Below the pieces are notes generated by a model, which ran no database searches, had not been told where the DNA came from, and was given only the letters and a program-made list of their open reading frames with translations. DNA of 6,230 bases from an uncultured Planctomycetaceae bacterium (lineage in GTDB: Bacteria; Planctomycetota; Planctomycetia; Pirellulales; UBA1268): positions 1 through 6,230 of the forward strand of contig CAJAYZ010000669.1 of the NCBI GenBank assembly GCA_903949225.1, in the 5' to 3' direction. This document shows, piece by piece, positions 1-6,230 of the stretch. The position numbers were made by a program, and so were the translations under genes. Numbering within the stretch: the first letter of the stretch is position 1; each line of letters begins with the position of its first letter.

Positions 1-25
1 CAACGCTTGGCTCCGATCGGTCACG

Positions 26-3000
26 ATGCTCGGGTTGATGACCAGCTCGATGTTCCTCGGGGCGGGCGCCTCCGCCGACGATTTCCCCACGCCGCCGAAC
101 ACTGAGAAGTCGACCGAGACACCGATGGACCCGGCCGAGGTCTGCCGAACGGCCAAGCTCCCCCCCGGCTTCGCGCTCCAGGTCTTTGCCGCCGAACCCG
201 ACGTCCAAAATCCGATCGGCCTGTGTACCGATGCACGAGGCCGGGTGTGGGTGGCGGAGAACTTCACCTGGGCGGGGAGCAACCTCGGCGGGTGGGATGA
301 CACGCTCCGCGACCGGGTCACCGTGCTCACCGACACCGACGGCGACGGCAAGCACGACGAGCGGAAGGTGTTCTGGGATGGCGGCACGCGACTGACGAGC
401 GTGGCGGTCGGACTCGGCGGGGTGTGGGTGATCGATCTGCCCCACCTCCTCTTCATCCCCGATCGCAACGAGGATCTCGTCCCCGACGGCCCCCCCGAGA
501 TCGTCCTCGATGGCATCAACGAGACGAGCGTCGGCCACACCCCCTGCAACGGCCTCAAGTGGGGCCCGGATGGCTGGCTGTGGGCCCGGCACGGGATCCA
601 GGGAACGTCGCGGATCGGCGTCCCCGGCGCGGGGGATTCGCAGCGCGTCGAGATCAACACCGGCGTGTGGCGCTACCACCCCGGCCGCAAGGTCGTCGAG
701 GGGGTGATCTCCGGGATGACAAACTCCTGGGGGACCGACTTCGACGAGCATGGCGAGACGTTCGTCATAAACACCGTCATCGGCCATCTCTGGCATGCGG
801 TCTACGGCGCCCACACCGAGCGGATGTATGGCACGGATCTGGAGTCGCATGTCTACGACCTCGTCCCGCAGGTGGCCGACCATGTCCATTGGGACACCGG
901 CGAGAAGTGGAGCGACATCCGCTTCGGTGTCTCCGACAAGACCAGCGCCGCCGGCGGCGGCCATGCCCACATCGGCCTGATGATCTACGGCGGCACGAAC
1001 TGGCCGCAGGAGTACCGCGGCGGCGTGTTCACCCTCAACCTCCACGGCCGGCGGATCAACCAAGACCGTCTCGCGCCGCTCGGGGCCGGCTACACCGCGT
1101 CGCATGGCGACGATCTCTGCTTCATCGCTGATCCGTTCTATCGCGGCATGGATCTCGTCAGCGGCCCCGACGGCGGGGTTTATATCGCCGATTGGTCCGA
1201 CACCGGCGAGTGCCACGATCACGATGGCGTCCATCGCACGAGCGGCCGGATCTACAAGCTCGTCTATGGGGCCCCGCGAACCCCGGCCGGCGTCGATGTC
1301 GCCGGGCTCGAGGGGACGGCGCTCCGCGGCAATCTCCTCGTCGCCGACCAGTGGTGGAGCCGCGCGGCGGTGCGCGAGTGGCAGAAGCGGGCGCTACGCG
1401 GCGACGACCTCGCCGCCGACATCGCCTGGCTTCGCGAACGCGCCGCCGGGGCGGCTGATCCTGCTCACCGCCTCCGCGCCCTGTGGGCCCTGGCTGCGAT
1501 CAACCAGCCCGCGATCGACCAGACTGCGATTAACCAGACTCGAGCCCTCGACGAGGCCTTCCTCTTGAAGAGCCTCGGCGACAGCGATCCGTTTGTGCGC
1601 AGCTGGGGCGTGCGGCTCCTCGTCGACGCCTGTTCGCCAGGGGGGCGGCAGCCTTCGCCGGCGGTCGTCGAGCGGCTTGTTGCCTTGGCGGCTACCGATC
1701 TGGCAGGCCCTGTGCAGCTCCATCTCGCCTCGGCCGTCGGTCGGCTCGCCGATGGCCCGGCCTGGAGCCTTGCCGGGGCGCTTGCCGCCCACGACACCTT
1801 CGCTGCCGACGCCCAGTTTCCAAAGCTCGTCTGGTTTGGGCTCGCGCCGTCGGTCGCCCGGCATCCCGATGCGGCAGTGGCCCTCGCCGGTACTGCGGCG
1901 CTGCCACAGCTCCGCCACAACCTCGCCCGGTGGGTGGCAGGGCGTGTCGACGAGCGCCCCGAGCTCGTGGCGACGCTCCTCAAGTCGGCCGTCGACGGCG
2001 ATTCCTCGCGACGTCGCGATCTCGTCACCGGACTGGCCGACGGCCTCCGTGGCTGGCGGCAGGCCTCCCCGCCGGCCGGCTATGCGGAAATGTCGGCGGC
2101 CCTCGCCGCCTCCCCCGACGAGGCCACCGTGCAGGCCGTCCGCGAGCTCGATGTCCTGTTCGGCGAAGGGCGGGGGATGGAGACCGTTCGACAGGTGGCC
2201 CTCGACGGCTCAGCCGCGCCTGAGGCCCGTCGCCAGGCGGTGCGGACGCTCGTGGCCACGGTGCCCGAGGATGGCGCCACGCTCCTCCAGGGGCTCCTTG
2301 GCGACCGTCCCGTGATCGCCGAGGCGCTTGCTGGCCTGGCCCGGTATGACCATCCCGACACCCCAGCCAAGGCCCTCGGGCCCGCCGGGATCTATTCCCC
2401 GGCCGACCGCTCGGCCCTCGTCGATCTCCTTGCTTCCCGCCCGGCCTACGCGGCCAAGCTTCTCGATGCAGTCGAGGGGGGGCAGATCCGGGCCGAGGAG
2501 ATCTCCGCCTTCCATGCCCGGCAGATTGCCGATTTCGGCGATGCGGCGCTCGCGGAGCGGCTCGGGAAGCTGTGGGGGCAGGTGCGGGTCAGTGCGGCTG
2601 ACAAGAAGGAACTCATCGAGCGCTGGCGGAGCGAACTCTCGGCCGAGGTTGTCGCAGCGGCCGACCGCGGGCATGGCCGGACGCTCTTCGCCAGGGACTG
2701 CGCGAGCTGCCATGTGTTGTTTGGCGAAGGGCGCAAGCTCGGCCCCGATCTCACTGGCTCCAACCGTAAAAACCTCGACTACCTCCTCGAGAACGTCATC
2801 GACCCTGGCGCGAGTGTCGGGGCCGACTTCCGGGCGGTGTCGTTCGTCCTTGCCGACGGCCGGGCGATCACCGGTGTGATCAGCGCCGCCGATGAGCGGA
2901 CGCTCACCGTCCAGACCGCCCAGGCGCCGATCGTCCTCGACCGCCACGACATCGCCGAGCAGGTGGTGCAGCAGCAGTCGCTCATGCCCGAAGGTCTGCT

Positions 3001-3103
3001 CTCGAAGCTCTCGGACGAAGACGTCCGCGACCTCGTCGCCTACCTGACGTCGCCCGACCAGGTTCCGCTGCCGGCCGGCGAAACGGCCGCCATCGACCGT
3101 TGA
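26..3103 (+). CDS. PVC-type propeller dehydrogenase / HEAT-like / CxxCH heme fusion protein
   Basis: Probable exported redox protein of the Pirellula/Verrucomicrobium heme-binding family. Seen: a hydrophobic N-terminus ending G-A-S-A before D-D (residues 14-19), a likely Sec signal. Residues about 44-415 match the putative membrane-bound dehydrogenase domain (TIGR02604 type): a Ca-loop-like D-T-D-G-D-G at 103-108, GPDGWLWARHGIQG (180-193), GVWRYHPG (213-220), GGHAHIGLMIYGG (311-323) and CHDHDGVHRTSGRIYK (396-411). Residues about 430-860 are Ala/Leu-rich and HEAT-like, for example LLKSLGDSDPFVRSWGVRLL from 513. The C-terminal c-type heme domain (TIGR02603 type) has C892-A-S-C895-H896 and a candidate axial Met987 in SLMPEG, ending DVRDLVAYL. 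The DUF1501 gene follows 25 bp downstream, so co-transcription is likely. Inference: oxidises a sugar or alcohol and donates electrons to heme; substrate unknown. The start is uncertain: the frame is open to base 2, no Shine-Dalgarno is seen before 26, and an Arg lies just upstream, so the true start may be outside the window. Confidence 0.93.
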   Translation: MLGLMTSSMFLGAGASADDFPTPPNTEKSTETPMDPAEVCRTAKLPPGFALQVFAAEPDVQNPIGLCTDARGRVWVAENFTWAGSNLGGWDDTLRDRVTVLTDTDGDGKHDERKVFWDGGTRLTSVAVGLGGVWVIDLPHLLFIPDRNEDLVPDGPPEIVLDGINETSVGHTPCNGLKWGPDGWLWARHGIQGTSRIGVPGAGDSQRVEINTGVWRYHPGRKVVEGVISGMTNSWGTDFDEHGETFVINTVIGHLWHAVYGAHTERMYGTDLESHVYDLVPQVADHVHWDTGEKWSDIRFGVSDKTSAAGGGHAHIGLMIYGGTNWPQEYRGGVFTLNLHGRRINQDRLAPLGAGYTASHGDDLCFIADPFYRGMDLVSGPDGGVYIADWSDTGECHDHDGVHRTSGRIYKLVYGAPRTPAGVDVAGLEGTALRGNLLVADQWWSRAAVREWQKRALRGDDLAADIAWLRERAAGAADPAHRLRALWALAAINQPAIDQTAINQTRALDEAFLLKSLGDSDPFVRSWGVRLLVDACSPGGRQPSPAVVERLVALAATDLAGPVQLHLASAVGRLADGPAWSLAGALAAHDTFAADAQFPKLVWFGLAPSVARHPDAAVALAGTAALPQLRHNLARWVAGRVDERPELVATLLKSAVDGDSSRRRDLVTGLADGLRGWRQASPPAGYAEMSAALAASPDEATVQAVRELDVLFGEGRGMETVRQVALDGSAAPEARRQAVRTLVATVPEDGATLLQGLLGDRPVIAEALAGLARYDHPDTPAKALGPAGIYSPADRSALVDLLASRPAYAAKLLDAVEGGQIRAEEISAFHARQIADFGDAALAERLGKLWGQVRVSAADKKELIERWRSELSAEVVAAADRGHGRTLFARDCASCHVLFGEGRKLGPDLTGSNRKNLDYLLENVIDPGASVGADFRAVSFVLADGRAITGVISAADERTLTVQTAQAPIVLDRHDIAEQVVQQQSLMPEGLLSKLSDEDVRDLVAYLTSPDQVPLPAGETAAIDR
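1496..1540 (+). repeat. Three-copy 15-bp in-frame tandem repeat
   Basis: Three adjacent 15-bp units (1496-1510, 1511-1525, 1526-1540) read gcgatcaaccagccc, gcgatcgaccagact and gcgattaaccagact. They encode AINQP-AIDQT-AINQT, residues 491-505 of the cytochrome-fusion protein. Neighbouring units differ at a few positions. The repeat lies in the Ala-rich stretch between the propeller and the first clear HEAT-like helix pair. The unit is a multiple of three, so copy-number change would keep the frame. Units two and three share the act codon, which suggests they arose from the later duplication. Confidence 0.85.
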
Positions 3104-3128
3104 CCCATGGTCCCGTGAGCCCCTTCCG

Positions 3129-4568
3129 ATGAGACGTGGGATGAGGAGACCGGCCCGTACCAGTGGCCTTGGCCTGGGGCGGCGTGCGTTTCTTGATCTC
3201 TCCATCGGCGCCGGGATCGGCGGGGGCCTGGGGCTGTCGCTCGGCGGCCTTCTCCGGGCCCGCGTCGCCGGGGCCGAGGTGGCTGTGGCCAGGCCGATCC
3301 GCGCCTGCATCCTCCTCTTCTGGTACGGCGGTCCGAGCCATCTCGATACGTTTGACATGAAGCCGACGGCTCCCGCCGACATTCGCGGGGAGTTTGCCTC
3401 GATCTCCACCGCGGTGCCCGGCGTGCAGATCTGCGAGCATCTGCCGGGGCTTGCCCGGGTGATGGATAAGATCGCGCTCGTGCGGAGCATGCACCACCAG
3501 GCGAATCTCCACGATTCGGCTTCGATCCATGCCCTCACTGGCCGGCCCCTCGAGGGGCCGGATCGGGAGCTGTTCGTGCCGACGCGGCAGTTCTATCCCT
3601 CCCATGGAAGTGTCGTCTCGGCCCTCAATCCGGCGCCGGTCGGTGAGGTGCCTTTCGCCTCGCTGCCGCATGTGTTCCGCAACGTCCATCCCGTTCCCTG
3701 CCAGGGGGCTGGCTTCCTCGGCGCGGCGCACGATCCGCTCCTCATCGACGTCGATCCGGTGGCGCGGACGTATCCCGTCGATGCCCTCCTGCCGCGGCAG
3801 GGCTCCGACGCCGTCCGCCGCGCCGGCCGCCTCGGCCTCCTCTCGGCCCTCGATCGCGCCACCGGCGCGGTGCCCGGGGCCAATCCCTTCGCCGCCTTCA
3901 CCGATCGGGCCTGTCGCCTCCTCGAATCGGAGGCGATCCGGGAGGCGCTCGATGTCTCGCGCGAGCCGGCGCGGGTTCGCGAGGCCTACGGCTTCACAGC
4001 CGATCCCCTCCCCGCCGGCGAGGTCAACGGCGGTGGCGGCGAGATGGGGGTGGCACGACAGATGCGCGGCCAGAATCTCCTCGTGGCCCGGCGGCTGGTC
4101 GAGGCGGGGGTGCCGTTCGTGAATGTCTACGACTACCGCCAGCAGGGGCAAAACTGGGACGCCCACGCCAAGTGCGCGAGCCAGCACAAGAACCATCTCC
4201 TCCCGATCGCCGATCGGTCGCTCGCCGCGCTGATTGCCGATCTCGACGAGCGTGGCCTCCTCGAATCGACGCTCGTCGTGGCGATGGGGGAGTTCGGGCG
4301 GACGCCGAAGATCAATTCCGGCGCCGGCCGCGACCACTGGCCCCATTGCTACTCGGTGCTCTTGGCCGGCGGCGGGATCCAGGGGGGCGCGATCCACGGA
4401 CAAAGCGATCGGATCGGTGCCCATCCCGTGGCCGAACCGGTCACGCCGGGGGATCTGGCCGCGACGATCTACTGGCGGTTTGGGATCGATCCGGCCCGGG
4501 AGGTCCACGACCCGCTCGGCCGGCCACATCGCATCGCCACCGGCTCTCCCATCCGGGCGATCTTCTAA
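3129..4568 (+). CDS. DUF1501 family protein, Tat-exported
   Basis: A complete 479-residue DUF1501 protein, a family assigned to the alkaline phosphatase/sulfatase-like fold; its reaction is not established. Seen: a twin-arginine signal with R18-R19-A-F-L and a Gly/Leu-rich segment (23-42), so export in folded form is likely. Family motifs follow in order: FWYGGPSHLDTFDMKP (64-79) with D73 and D76 as candidate metal ligands, VRSMHHQANLHDSASIHALTGR (118-139), NWDAHAK (342-348), MGEFGRTPKIN (386-396), GRDHWPH (400-406), LLAGGGIQGG (411-420), VTPGDLAATIYW (438-449) and the tail DPLGRP...GSPIRAIF. Length is normal for the family. It follows the cytochrome-fusion gene by 25 bp on the same strand, an arrangement common in planctomycetes. 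No good Shine-Dalgarno precedes ATG 3129. ATG 3141 (residue 5) keeps the whole Tat signal and is an equally possible start. Confidence 0.94.
   Translation: MRRGMRRPARTSGLGLGRRAFLDLSIGAGIGGGLGLSLGGLLRARVAGAEVAVARPIRACILLFWYGGPSHLDTFDMKPTAPADIRGEFASISTAVPGVQICEHLPGLARVMDKIALVRSMHHQANLHDSASIHALTGRPLEGPDRELFVPTRQFYPSHGSVVSALNPAPVGEVPFASLPHVFRNVHPVPCQGAGFLGAAHDPLLIDVDPVARTYPVDALLPRQGSDAVRRAGRLGLLSALDRATGAVPGANPFAAFTDRACRLLESEAIREALDVSREPARVREAYGFTADPLPAGEVNGGGGEMGVARQMRGQNLLVARRLVEAGVPFVNVYDYRQQGQNWDAHAKCASQHKNHLLPIADRSLAALIADLDERGLLESTLVVAMGEFGRTPKINSGAGRDHWPHCYSVLLAGGGIQGGAIHGQSDRIGAHPVAEPVTPGDLAATIYWRFGIDPAREVHDPLGRPHRIATGSPIRAIF
3542..3561. repeat. Perfect 20-bp palindrome inside the DUF1501 gene
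   Basis: The left half ccggcccctc is followed directly by its exact reverse complement gaggggccgg, with no mismatch. The next bases out (g3541, a3562) do not pair. It encodes residues G138 to D145 (G-R-P-L-E-G-P-D), just after the family-typical LTGR. As a hairpin it would form an 8-bp all-GC stem with a TCGA loop; as DNA it is a two-fold symmetric site. No known binding-site consensus is recognised. Confidence 0.8.
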
Positions 4569-4576
4569 AGCGGGCA

Positions 4577-4598
4577 CCGGGGCAAGCGCGGCCCCTGG
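4577..4598. terminator. Possible bidirectional stem-loop between convergent genes
   Basis: In the 46-bp gap between the two convergent stop codons, ggggc (4579-4583) pairs with gcccc (4591-4595) around a 7-base loop. Two more C-G pairs (4577-4578 with 4597-4598) form if T4596 bulges out. The position suits a shared terminator, but neither strand has a T-tract after the stem and such short stems arise easily in high-GC DNA. No other structure is visible in the gap. Confidence 0.3.
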
Positions 4599-4614
4599 CC
4601 TATCTCCGCAAGAG

Positions 4615-6126
4615 TCACCCCCGCGCCGGCGGGAGGAGAAACGGCGCCCGATACTCCAGACGCTCGAGATCGCGGGCCGGCCCGGCGGTGAGCACAGGCC
4701 CGCTGTCGGCAGCGAGCGCCGCGGCGCTCGTCGCCTTGCCCGTCGCCGTCTCGACCCACTCTCCGCAGCGGATCATGCCGCCGGCGGGCTCGCAGCCATT
4801 GGCCACGAGCATCCGGTGGACGCGGTCGACGAGTGTTGCCGCGTCGTCCTTCGGCTGCCGGGCGTCGATCCGGGCGACGATCTCTTCGGGCGCGAGTTCC
4901 GTGCCGAGCCGATAGGAGATGTTGCCGAGATGGCACAGCGCCGTCGACTGCACTCCTTCGCCGATCTCGGCGGCGAGGCGTTGCGGATCGTGGGCCCGGA
5001 CCGCGGCGAGGAAGTTGGCGACATGCTTTTCGAAATGGTTCCCCTCGCCGGAAAGTGTCTTCACCGGCATGCCGGCGGGGTCGAGGACGGCCACCTCCGG
5101 GCTGTGTGCCTTCCAGACGACGCTTCCCTCGGTGCCGTGAATCTGCACGCCCATCCCCAGCCCGTCGACGTCGGCGACATCCTTGAGATTGCGGATCTCG
5201 GTGACGAGGGTCACGTCGGGGAAGAGCGTCAGGCTCGTCTGCGTGTGGGGCGTCTCGGCGGCGTCGGCGTAGCCTGCACGGGTGCCGAAGGAGAGCGTCG
5301 CCGAGCCGGGCCCGGAGAGGCCGAGCATGGTCCGGGCGGCGTCGAGAAAGTGGATCCCGTTGTTGCCCAGATCGCCGTCGCCCGTCGCCCAAAACCAGTG
5401 CCAGTCGTAGTGAAAATGCGGCCGCGAAAGTGGCGCGAGGGGCGCGGGGCCGCAGAAGAGGTCGTAGTTGACCCCTGCCGGTGGCTGGAAAGCGCCCGGG
5501 CCGCCGATCGGCGCTCGGTGGCCCGTGTAGAGCATCCGGGCGAGCGTCGGCTTGCCGATCCCGCCGGCGGCGAGGAAGGCGCGCGCCTCGCGGAGGCAGG
5601 GGAGCGAGCGGGCCTGCGTGCCCCCCTGGCAGATGCGCCCTGTGCGGGCGGCCGTCGCTGCCAGCCGCTGCCCCTCCTCGATCGAATGACAGACCGGCTT
5701 TTCGACATAGGCGTCCTTCCCGGCCTCCATCGCCAGGATCGCGGCCAGAGCATGCCAGTGATTCGGCGTGGCGACGATGACGGCATCGAGTGAGTCATCG
5801 TCGAGCGGCGTGCGGAGGTCGGAGGCGACGCGCGGCCGCGACGTCTGTTTGAGGGCGATCTGGTCGGCGAGCTTCTCGGCACGGCCGCGGTCGGGATCGC
5901 AGACCCAGCTCACGCGAGCCCCATGCCGGCCGGAGAGCAGTTCTTCGGCATGGGCCGGGCCGCGGATCCCACAGCCGAGGATCGCGATGGACACTCGATC
6001 GAGCGGGGAAGCCACGGCCACGGCGTCATCGGCCCGGGCCGAGCGCCACAATCCCCCCTGCCCCGCGAGCGCCAAAGCGGCACCGGCGGCGACGGCCCGA
6101 CGCCGTGTGAACCGTGTCCTTCGCAT
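4615..6126 (-). CDS. Gfo/Idh/MocA family oxidoreductase, Tat-exported
   Basis: A complete 503-residue NAD(P)-dependent oxidoreductase of the Gfo/Idh/MocA family, which acts on sugars, inositols and derivatives. Seen: a twin-arginine leader (T7-R8-R9-R10-A-V) with an Ala/Leu-rich core and a possible A30-R-A32 cleavage site. The Rossmann domain starts at 44 (VSIAILGCGIRG, glycine motif G51-x-G53-x-x-G56). VATPNHWH (118-125) and the signature VEKPVCH (141-147, K143) follow. The C-terminal domain has GDLGNNGIHFLDAAR (251-265), with H259 the candidate catalytic His, then GTEG (331-334), NHFEKHVANFLAAVR (363-377) and the tail EYRAPFLLPP (491-500). Export with a nucleotide cofactor recalls Zymomonas glucose-fructose oxidoreductase, a Tat-exported relative with tightly bound NADP. 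The start is supported by an AGGGGG ribosome site 6 bases upstream. It lies 46 bp downstream of a probable DUF1501 gene on the same strand and converges on the plus-strand pair. Substrate cannot be read. Confidence 0.94.
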   Translation of the reverse strand: MRRTRFTRRRAVAAGAALALAGQGGLWRSARADDAVAVASPLDRVSIAILGCGIRGPAHAEELLSGRHGARVSWVCDPDRGRAEKLADQIALKQTSRPRVASDLRTPLDDDSLDAVIVATPNHWHALAAILAMEAGKDAYVEKPVCHSIEEGQRLAATAARTGRICQGGTQARSLPCLREARAFLAAGGIGKPTLARMLYTGHRAPIGGPGAFQPPAGVNYDLFCGPAPLAPLSRPHFHYDWHWFWATGDGDLGNNGIHFLDAARTMLGLSGPGSATLSFGTRAGYADAAETPHTQTSLTLFPDVTLVTEIRNLKDVADVDGLGMGVQIHGTEGSVVWKAHSPEVAVLDPAGMPVKTLSGEGNHFEKHVANFLAAVRAHDPQRLAAEIGEGVQSTALCHLGNISYRLGTELAPEEIVARIDARQPKDDAATLVDRVHRMLVANGCEPAGGMIRCGEWVETATGKATSAAALAADSGPVLTAGPARDLERLEYRAPFLLPPARG

Positions 6127-6132
6127 CGATGG

Positions 6133-6138
6133 CCCCCT
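6133..6138 (-). promoter_or_regulatory. Ribosome binding site for the Gfo/Idh/MocA gene
   Basis: On the minus strand AGGGGG lies 6 bases before the ATG at 6126 and differs from the AGGAGG consensus at one position. It supports this start, which also places the twin-arginine motif at a normal distance from the N-terminus. The G-run could be chance in GC-rich DNA. Confidence 0.45.
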
Positions 6139-6144
6139 GTCGCT

Positions 6145-6164
6145 GCGGCGGCCGTGGGCGCCGC
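6145..6164 (-). other. GC-rich inverted repeat in the DUF1501-Gfo/Idh gap
   Basis: On the plus strand gcggcg (6145-6150) pairs with cgccgc (6159-6164) around an 8-base loop. It lies between the stop codon at 6173-6175 and the ribosome site of the Gfo/Idh/MocA gene. It could be an intergenic mRNA hairpin affecting stability or relative expression. There is no T-tract, so it is not a clear terminator, and a 6-bp GC stem is weak evidence at this base composition. Confidence 0.25.
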
Positions 6165-6172
6165 CGTCTTCG

Positions 6173-6230
6173 TCAGCCCATCAGTTCTTCGATCGGCTTG
6201 CCGTGGTCGACGACCGGCGTCGGGCGGCCG
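6173..6230 (-). CDS. Probable DUF1501 protein, C-terminal fragment (cut by window edge)
   Basis: Too short for a standard ORF call. Reading the minus strand from 6229 down to the TGA at 6175-6173 gives GRPTPVVDHGKPIEELMG and stop. This matches the usual end of DUF1501 proteins, a GRP-hydrophobic-x-GxPIxEL pattern. The complete DUF1501 protein in this window ends in a related but more diverged form, GRPHRIATGSPIRAIF. The gene continues beyond the right edge, so length, signal peptide and active-site residues cannot be judged. It lies 46 bp upstream of the Gfo/Idh/MocA gene on the same strand, so the two are probably co-transcribed. The call rests on 18 residues only; another family with a similar tail is possible. 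Confidence 0.65.
   Translation of the reverse strand, partial: GRPTPVVDHGKPIEELMG

Noticed and set aside
424..1131. Plus-strand alternative-frame open region (235 codons) inside the propeller domain
   Set aside because: It is very rich in Arg and Pro, typical of a shifted frame in GC-rich DNA. The overlapping frame carries the family motifs.
2006..2019. 14-bp perfect palindrome (tcgcgacgtcgcga) in the cytochrome-fusion gene
   Set aside because: A 7-pair palindrome is expected about once in a window of this size and GC content.
1394..2028. Overlapping minus-strand open frames opposite the HEAT-like region
   Set aside because: They are antisense to a continuous gene, with no motif, no ribosome site and biased composition. 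The HEAT-like frame runs unbroken through the region.
3107..3118. Tiny ORF (M-V-P-stop) between the cytochrome-fusion and DUF1501 genes
   Set aside because: Three codons with no ribosome site; too short to separate from chance.
2210..3538. Minus-strand open frame (442 codons) opposite the end of the cytochrome-fusion gene and the start of the DUF1501 gene
   Set aside because: It spans two real genes and the gap between them, has low-complexity Arg/Gly composition and no motif.
4139..4200. Possible atypical metal-site region in the DUF1501 protein (NWDAHAK in place of the more usual WDTHGD form)
   Set aside because: The Asp and His of the motif are kept and the flanking sequence is normal, so this looks like ordinary family variation.
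2982..4577. Long minus-strand open frame (531 codons) opposite the DUF1501 gene
   Set aside because: It is antisense to a clear DUF1501 gene with all family motifs. The translation is rich in R, G, E and P with no recognisable domain. High-GC codon use removes stops from the opposite strand.
5064..5075. 12-bp palindrome (ccggcatgccgg) in the Gfo/Idh/MocA gene
   Set aside because: Short enough to be expected by chance in GC-rich coding DNA.
4234..5793. Plus-strand open frame (519 codons) running from the DUF1501 gene into the antisense of the Gfo/Idh/MocA gene
   Set aside because: It overlaps two well-supported genes and crosses a convergent boundary; the translation has no coherent domain.

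Overview
The window looks like a high-GC planctomycete chromosome, probably from the Pirellulales or a related group. The evidence is protein content. A three-part protein joins a "membrane-bound dehydrogenase" propeller domain (TIGR02604 type), HEAT-like helices and a Pirellula/Verrucomicrobium-type CxxCH heme domain (TIGR02603 type). Beside it sit a Tat-exported DUF1501 protein and a Tat-exported Gfo/Idh/MocA oxidoreductase. These families are strongly expanded in Planctomycetes and Verrucomicrobia. The assignment is by recognition of family motifs, not by a database search.

Layout. The plus strand carries two genes: the propeller-HEAT-cytochrome protein (26-3103, frame open to the left edge) and, 25 bp later, a DUF1501 protein (3129-4568). 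The minus strand carries a Gfo/Idh/MocA oxidoreductase (4615-6126). Upstream of it, cut by the right edge, are the last 18 codons of another gene (6173-6230) whose C-terminus reads like a second DUF1501 protein. The two pairs converge on a 46-bp gap (4569-4614) that holds a small GC-rich stem-loop. The window is almost fully coding and has no gene-free stretch over 300 bases. I saw no RNA genes, CRISPR array, insertion sequence or phage feature.

How the genes may work together. All three complete products carry export signals, so they probably act in the periplasm or at the cell envelope. The cytochrome-fused propeller protein could oxidise a carbohydrate or alcohol and pass electrons to its c-type heme. 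DUF1501 belongs to the alkaline phosphatase/sulfatase-like fold. The Gfo/Idh/MocA protein would act on a sugar or sugar derivative with bound NAD(P). A role in breakdown of (possibly sulfated) polysaccharides fits this gene content but is inference; no substrate can be read from the sequence.

Nothing here clearly amounts to a new system. The points most worth checking are a three-copy 15-bp in-frame tandem repeat in the cytochrome gene, a perfect 20-bp palindrome inside the first DUF1501 gene, the likely second DUF1501 gene at the right edge, and the uncertain N-terminus of the first gene.
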